Assembly (NCBI GenBank): GCA_038363925.1
Contig: JAQQWL010000008.1
Location: forward strand, 310,001 to 374,000
Length of the DNA stretch: 64,000 nt
From: Apiospora phragmitis
Lineage: Eukaryota > Ascomycota > Sordariomycetes > Amphisphaeriales > Apiosporaceae
Direction of reading: 5' to 3'
Part shown: positions 59,801 to 64,000 of the stretch, in pieces
Numbering within the stretch: position 1 is the first letter of the stretch
How the letters are laid out: every line of letters starts with the position of its first letter
Position numbers and translations under genes: made by a program
The notes under the pieces: model-generated
Told to the model about the DNA's origin: nothing
The model's database searches: none
The model's input: the letters and a program-made list of their open reading frames with translations, nothing else

Positions 59801-60754
59801 CACTCGGTGTCCCAAGATTAATAGGTTTTTGTATCGTGGCGTTTCGAGTGGTGGATGAGTGTACATGTTCTGTAGTTGAGATGGTACCTGCATAATGTCA
59901 GTCGGCGAATGGCACGAAAATTGTACTGAGCTTGTAAAGACTCACGTTCTGTCCTGGGTGGTGCCCTAGCAATAGTGGGGGCCTCCTTCTGTACCTCTCT
60001 TAGGGGAAAGGTAAGGCGAATAAGACCCAGAGCGATCCCTAACTCGCATAACCTCGGACTCACCGGACTCGCCAGGTGTATACTCCTCATCATTTTCTTC
60101 GACAGCAGGCAGTGAGACCGAGATACTATCATTGTTGATTTCTCCCTTGCTAGAGCCTGTGTCATAGATGGAAGACTCATCGGCATCGCCCGCACTGCCT
60201 TGGTTATCGAGAGCCGTGCTTGAAGGCCTGGAGGCATGAGCAGGCTTGGCGCTCGCGGCATTGGTAGAGTGTCTAGGCTCGTATAGGTCCTCAAACTCGC
60301 CCTCGCTCAACTCGCCCTCCTCGAGGACATCTCCATTGCCAGTAGTCTGGGCAGAGCGAACTCCAAAACGGGAGGCATCAGCAGGAGCGGAAGCCTGAAG
60401 GTCTGCTTGCAGATTGCTTGTCTTCTGTAGCTGCAGATCGGCGGGAACAGGAGTAGCCTTCGGGATACCCACATTCCCTTGATGCCACAGCGAATCGTTC
60501 ACAGCTGGATAGGCCGGCGCAGCTCCAGACGAAGGGAAAGCGCCGCCCATGCCCAGACCTGGTATTCTGCTGCCATTTTGTTCGAATGAGCTGTTGGTAG
60601 CGGCGAAGTTACCTGTAATGAAGGCAGGATTCGGAACCTGTGGCACCGCTCCGTAAGACAACCCCGGAGGTTGGCTGGTGTTCGGTATATATGGATAGGT
60701 CTGCTGCGATTGTTGACCGGGATACTGGCCGTACGCGTAGGGCGGGAGCGACAT
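56873..60754 (-). CDS. ZFC3H1/Red1-like zinc-finger protein (nuclear RNA surveillance scaffold)
   Basis: Large, mostly disordered nuclear protein; homologues scaffold the MTREC/PAXT complexes that hand polyadenylated RNA to the exosome. Exons: 60064-60754, 59946-59996, 57197-59887 and 56873-57093; 1,217 residues. It starts MSLPPYAYGQYPGQQ; an acidic EEGELSEGEFEDLYEP motif resembles the N-terminal motif of the family. Two coiled-coils follow (AKTKAENTLKLQQKLAALRK, and KEKQERLKQLQLEAAQVELEV). The defining C-terminal finger region has SPLRFFRAYRFHPKY, GGLRSKTYSSRVNY and LCPSSDERKTCLNGPGCQYQHF. Splicing at 57197 extends the C-terminus by a helical 73 residues beyond a read-through GESRRF end. A 48-nt in-frame segment (57579-57626) has GT-AG ends and may be an additional short intron. 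Exon 2 is only 51 nt. Confidence 0.87.
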
Positions 60755-62065
60755 CTTCGAGGATGTTTGTACAACTGGATTCGATTGAGGAGAGATGTTC
60801 GAGATTTAGTGCGACCAAGGTGAAGCAAAACTAATTGAGATTGAAACGCCACCAGCATAACGGGGATTCTTTGAGGATAAAATTCTTTGTCCGCCTGCCA
60901 AAGTCGCGATCAAGAATTCCTGTTTGTCAGGTATAAACAATCCAAGCCTCTTCTAGGCAGCTGGTGCATGTCAAATTGCTGTAAGTGAGTGGCAAGTCTG
61001 TTCGCGATTTGGATAGGCTGCCTCGTCCACCAAGTGGATGTCGCGAGGCAGAGGTTGGAGAGCGCTACAGATGGGTAGGGTAGTAGGGAAATCGTGTCCA
61101 CGCGACGATGGATCGGTCAAGGCAAATGTGCAAGAACAACTCGGTCGCCTCAACCTTTCAAGCAACGAACTGGAGTTGGGTACGAGGTAGATGAGCTTGG
61201 CACGTTATACATGTGCTATGCGGTTTCGCGTTGATGATGATATATGTTTGTTGGGTGAACGAACGGATTGATCCCAGATTTGATGGAAATTCAATCAAAC
61301 ATCTGAACCTTGGCGGCGGCGGCCCCAAGATGGAAATTGGTCGGAAAAACGTGAAGCTTAGGGTGGGGTTAGTCAGCAGCGTCACCGTAGCTGAGCTGGG
61401 CGCTTCTAGTATGGATAGGGTTAGAGCGTGTTTCCCGCGGTAAAGGCGATCTTGGCGGAATCTTGAGCTCAGCAGCAATAAGAACAGCAATTGAAGTGAG
61501 GGGCAGCTAGGACAGGCTGGGTAAAGAGCGGCTGGCGGCTGGTGTTTGACCGTGTCAATCCAAGCCCAACTAACCTTAAGCGGTGTGTACCACGTAGCGC
61601 CTACCACTGTTGTTTACATCGGTTGCTCTGTAAACACTTTGGGCCAACATCATCTCGATCTTTCGTCTTTTTTGTCCTCTTGCGGGAGCACCTATTGAGA
61701 GACATTTCTGCAGGACTGACTGCCCTACCTACCTACCTACTCTTCTTATCTACCCGAACTGCTGCCAATGCATTAATTGAAACTACTTTACGCACTCACG
61801 AGGACCATGATATTGACGATAGCTCTTCGCTTATTCTGATAGGCTTTCTTGTTTGGAAACAATTTGGATTTCCGCTTAATGGCATCGGGGTGTGCAGCGG
61901 ACACATGACTTTTGCAATACCCGCCATTCCTTTTCCTTTTTTGCATTCTGGCGCGCAGAGGACCTGCATAGGAGGAAACAGTCAACTCCAAGTTGGCTTC
62001 CGCTTGCTGAACTTAACAACACATACACAACATAGCCAGCTCAGGCTGCCCGCCAGAAGCTCGCC
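60755..62065. promoter_or_regulatory. Divergent promoter region between ZFC3H1-like and myosin II genes
   Basis: 1.3 kb between divergent start codons. A (CTAC)n microsatellite lies at 61727-61741. Long frames on the + strand here (for example 61542-62375) run out of frame into the myosin start and are Pro/His-rich noise. Confidence 0.5.
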
Positions 62066-64000
62066 ATGTCGCAACGGCGCAACAACCCTTTCGCCAGGGT
62101 CGGTCCGACCTCGCCAGGCCCGAGTTCTATTGGGAGCATTGGTATGGCCGGCAGGCCAAAATCCACCATTTTCTCTCCCGGTTCACCGTTATCGAGCAAA
62201 ACGACGCCTCCTGCTCACAATCGAGCCCAATCCCAATCATCTATGCCCCCCGGCTTCCTACCAGCCGCCGCCGCCGGAACGCGGCAATTTCGCAGCGATT
62301 CCCGCAGCAGCACACCCAGCACATCCACATTCGCCCCGTCATTTATCAAAACCGAGGACCTCAGGAGGAGTATAGATGTCGTCAAGGGCATTGAAGGAGA
62401 AAATGACTTTTCCGGCAAGAGATACGTCTGGCTTAAGGATCCACAAGCCGCATTCGTCAAAGGCTGGGTTGTCGAGGAATTGGGCGATGGCAAGATACTT
62501 GTCCAATGTGACGATGGCAGCGTATGTCCCATGCAGATTCACTAACTATCATCCGTCTGCTAACACGAAGTGAAGCAACGAGAGGTCGAGGCCGAGAGCG
62601 TGGATAAGGTCAACCCTGCCAAATTCGACAAGGTAAACGACATGGCTGAGTTGACACACCTCAACGAAGCCTCGGTTGTATACAACCTCAACATGAGGTA
62701 TCACGCCGATCTCATATACACCTATTCAGGCCTGTTCTTGGTGACAGTGAACCCGTACTGCCCATTGCCGATCTACACGAACGAGTACGTCAACATGTAC
62801 AAAGGTCGGAACCGCGAAGACACGAAACCCCATATATTCGCCATGGCAGACGAGGCTTTCCGGAATCTAGTCGACGAAGGTGAAAATCAGAGTATTCTGG
62901 TTACTGGGGAATCGGGTGCTGGCAAGACAGAAAACACCAAGAAGGTCATTCAATACCTAGCGGCGGTGGCTCACTCAGACTCCCCCGTGAAGAGTCGCGG
63001 GCAGCATTCCAATCTCTCCCAGCAGATTCTACGAGCCAACCCGATCCTCGAGGCCTTTGGAAACGCCCAAACGGTCCGAAACAACAACTCTTCTCGATTT
63101 GGAAAGTTCATCAGAATTGAATTTAATCGCGCTGGCGCCATCGCCGGTGCTTTCATTGACTGGTATCTACTGGAAAAGTCGCGAGTTGTTCACATCAACG
63201 CTCAAGAGCGGAATTACCACATCTTCTACCAGCTTCTGAAGGGAGCGGATAGGAAAATGAGGAATGACTACTTGCTTGACGGTATGGGAGTAGAAGATTT
63301 CGCCTACACTCGAGACGGCCATGATATCATTACTGGAGTGTCTGACCGCGATGAGTGGGAACTCCTTGCTGGAAGCATTCAACGTTATGGGATTTTCCGA
63401 TCAAGAGCAAGATTCCATACTACGAACCATTGCAGCAGTTATGCATCTCGGCAATGTCACGGTAATCAAGGAAAGCCGGATGGCCGACCAGGCTCGACTC
63501 GCAGCAGATGCCAAAGAGGTTGCAGCTAGAGTATGCAAGTTGCTTGGGATCCCATTGGAACCATTCCTGCAAGGCCTACTACACCCAAAGGTCAAGGCCG
63601 GCCGCGAGTGGGTCACCAAAGAGCAGAACCCCGATCAGGTGCGGCTCAGCATTGATGCACTGGCAAAAGGTATATACGAGCGTGGCTTCGGTGACTTGGT
63701 TACGAGAATCAATCGCCAACTTGACCGCTCTGGCATGGGTCTGGACGACTCTCACTTCATCGGCGTACTGGATATTGCTGGTTTCGAAATATTCGAGGAG
63801 AACAGCTTTGAGCAACTATGCATCAACTATACAAATGAAAAGCTCCAGCAGTTCTTCAACCACCACATGTTTGTCCTGGAACAAGAGGAGTATGCCCGGG
63901 AGCAGATTGAATGGAAATTCATTGATTTTGGTCGCGATCTGCAGCCCACGATCGATCTTATCGAATTGCCCAATCCTATCGGTATCTTTTCATGCCTTGA
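62066..64000 (+). CDS. myo2: Myosin II heavy chain, motor domain part (3' end outside window)
   Basis: Conventional two-headed myosin needed for the contractile actomyosin ring at septation. Seen: a Ser/Pro-rich N-terminal extension of ~100 residues; the SH3-like entry (RYVWLKDPQAAFVKGWVVEEL); and the motor start (LTHLNEASVVYNL, YTYSGLFLVTVNPY). The P-loop is GESGAGKTENTKKV, switch I is NNNSSRFGKFI, and the relay region reads LDIAGFEIFEENSFEQLCINY with switch II DIAGFE. Exon 1 is 62066-62521 and the intron 62522-62570. Two repairs are needed: exon 2 is out of phase unless one extra G stands at its start (GTGAAGCAA), and one extra G in TGGG at 63357-63359 breaks EWNSLLEAFNVMGFS. With both, the frame stays open to the window end. 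The start ATG has a good context and lies just after a GC-rich leader. Confidence 0.94.

Noticed and set aside
59946..60063. Possible frameshift in the ZFC3H1-like gene after the motif EEYTPGES
   Set aside because: A standard 67-nt GTGAGT-AG intron (59997-60063) plus a 51-nt exon restores the frame without any base change.
60499..60858. Alternative minus-strand frame overlapping the start of the ZFC3H1-like gene
   Set aside because: It is a shifted reading of the same exon; the frame starting MSLPPYAYGQ leads into the spliced gene with the acidic family motif.

Overview
The window looks like nuclear DNA of a filamentous ascomycete (Pezizomycotina, most likely Sordariomycetes; the class is an inference). 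The grounds are many short GT-AG introns of about 50-85 nt with CTAAC/CTGAC-like branch sites, fungal-type protein families, a multi-exon fungal reducing polyketide synthase and CT-rich leaders upstream of start codons. No rRNA, tRNA, CRISPR or intact transposon was recognised.

Layout. 1-6.3 kb: 3' part of a BEACH/WD40 giant protein gene (+). 6.9-7.2 kb: small complex I subunit (-). 7.8-9.4 kb: oligosaccharyltransferase subunit Wbp1 (+). 10.4-13.1 kb: OPT oligopeptide transporter (-). 13.1-16.1 kb: gene-poor, with a perfect 47-bp tandem duplication. 16.1-16.8 kb: molybdopterin synthase large subunit CnxH (-). 17.2-19.7 kb: RBM5/RBM10-type splicing factor (+). 20.4-22.4 kb: GPI-anchored-type aspartic protease (-). 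24.2-42 kb: a secondary-metabolism-like segment made of a reducing PKS without ER or methyltransferase domain (-), a 5.8-kb gene-free stretch with a degenerate ~100-bp tandem repeat, a DHA2-type MFS exporter (+), a damaged LaeA-like methyltransferase (-) and an RTA1-like relic (-). 42-45.2 kb: gene-poor. 45.2-47.5 kb: HAM1-like protein (+). 48.8-51.7 kb: hybrid histidine kinase (+). 53-56 kb: Dabb stress-barrel protein (+), RraA-like protein with a mitochondrial-type presequence (-) and a SRPBCC protein (-). 56.9-60.8 kb: ZFC3H1/Red1-like RNA-surveillance protein (-). 62.1 kb to the edge: myosin II heavy chain (+).

How the genes relate. Both flanks carry conserved housekeeping genes (secretory glycosylation, respiration, molybdenum cofactor, splicing, RNA decay, cytokinesis). 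The middle is accessory. The PKS, exporter and methyltransferase form a plausible but partly eroded polyketide cluster: the synthase would assemble a reduced, unmethylated chain, the methyltransferase could tailor it and the MFS protein could export it.

The most important caveat is that at least ten positions, spread over six genes, need a single-base insertion or deletion to keep a conserved reading frame, mostly in G, A or T runs. Because they hit essential genes (myosin II, BEACH, splicing factor) as well as cluster genes, assembly or sequencing error is the leading explanation, with real pseudogenisation possible only for the cluster genes. Gene models below are spliced by eye from the sequence and carry those repairs as notes.
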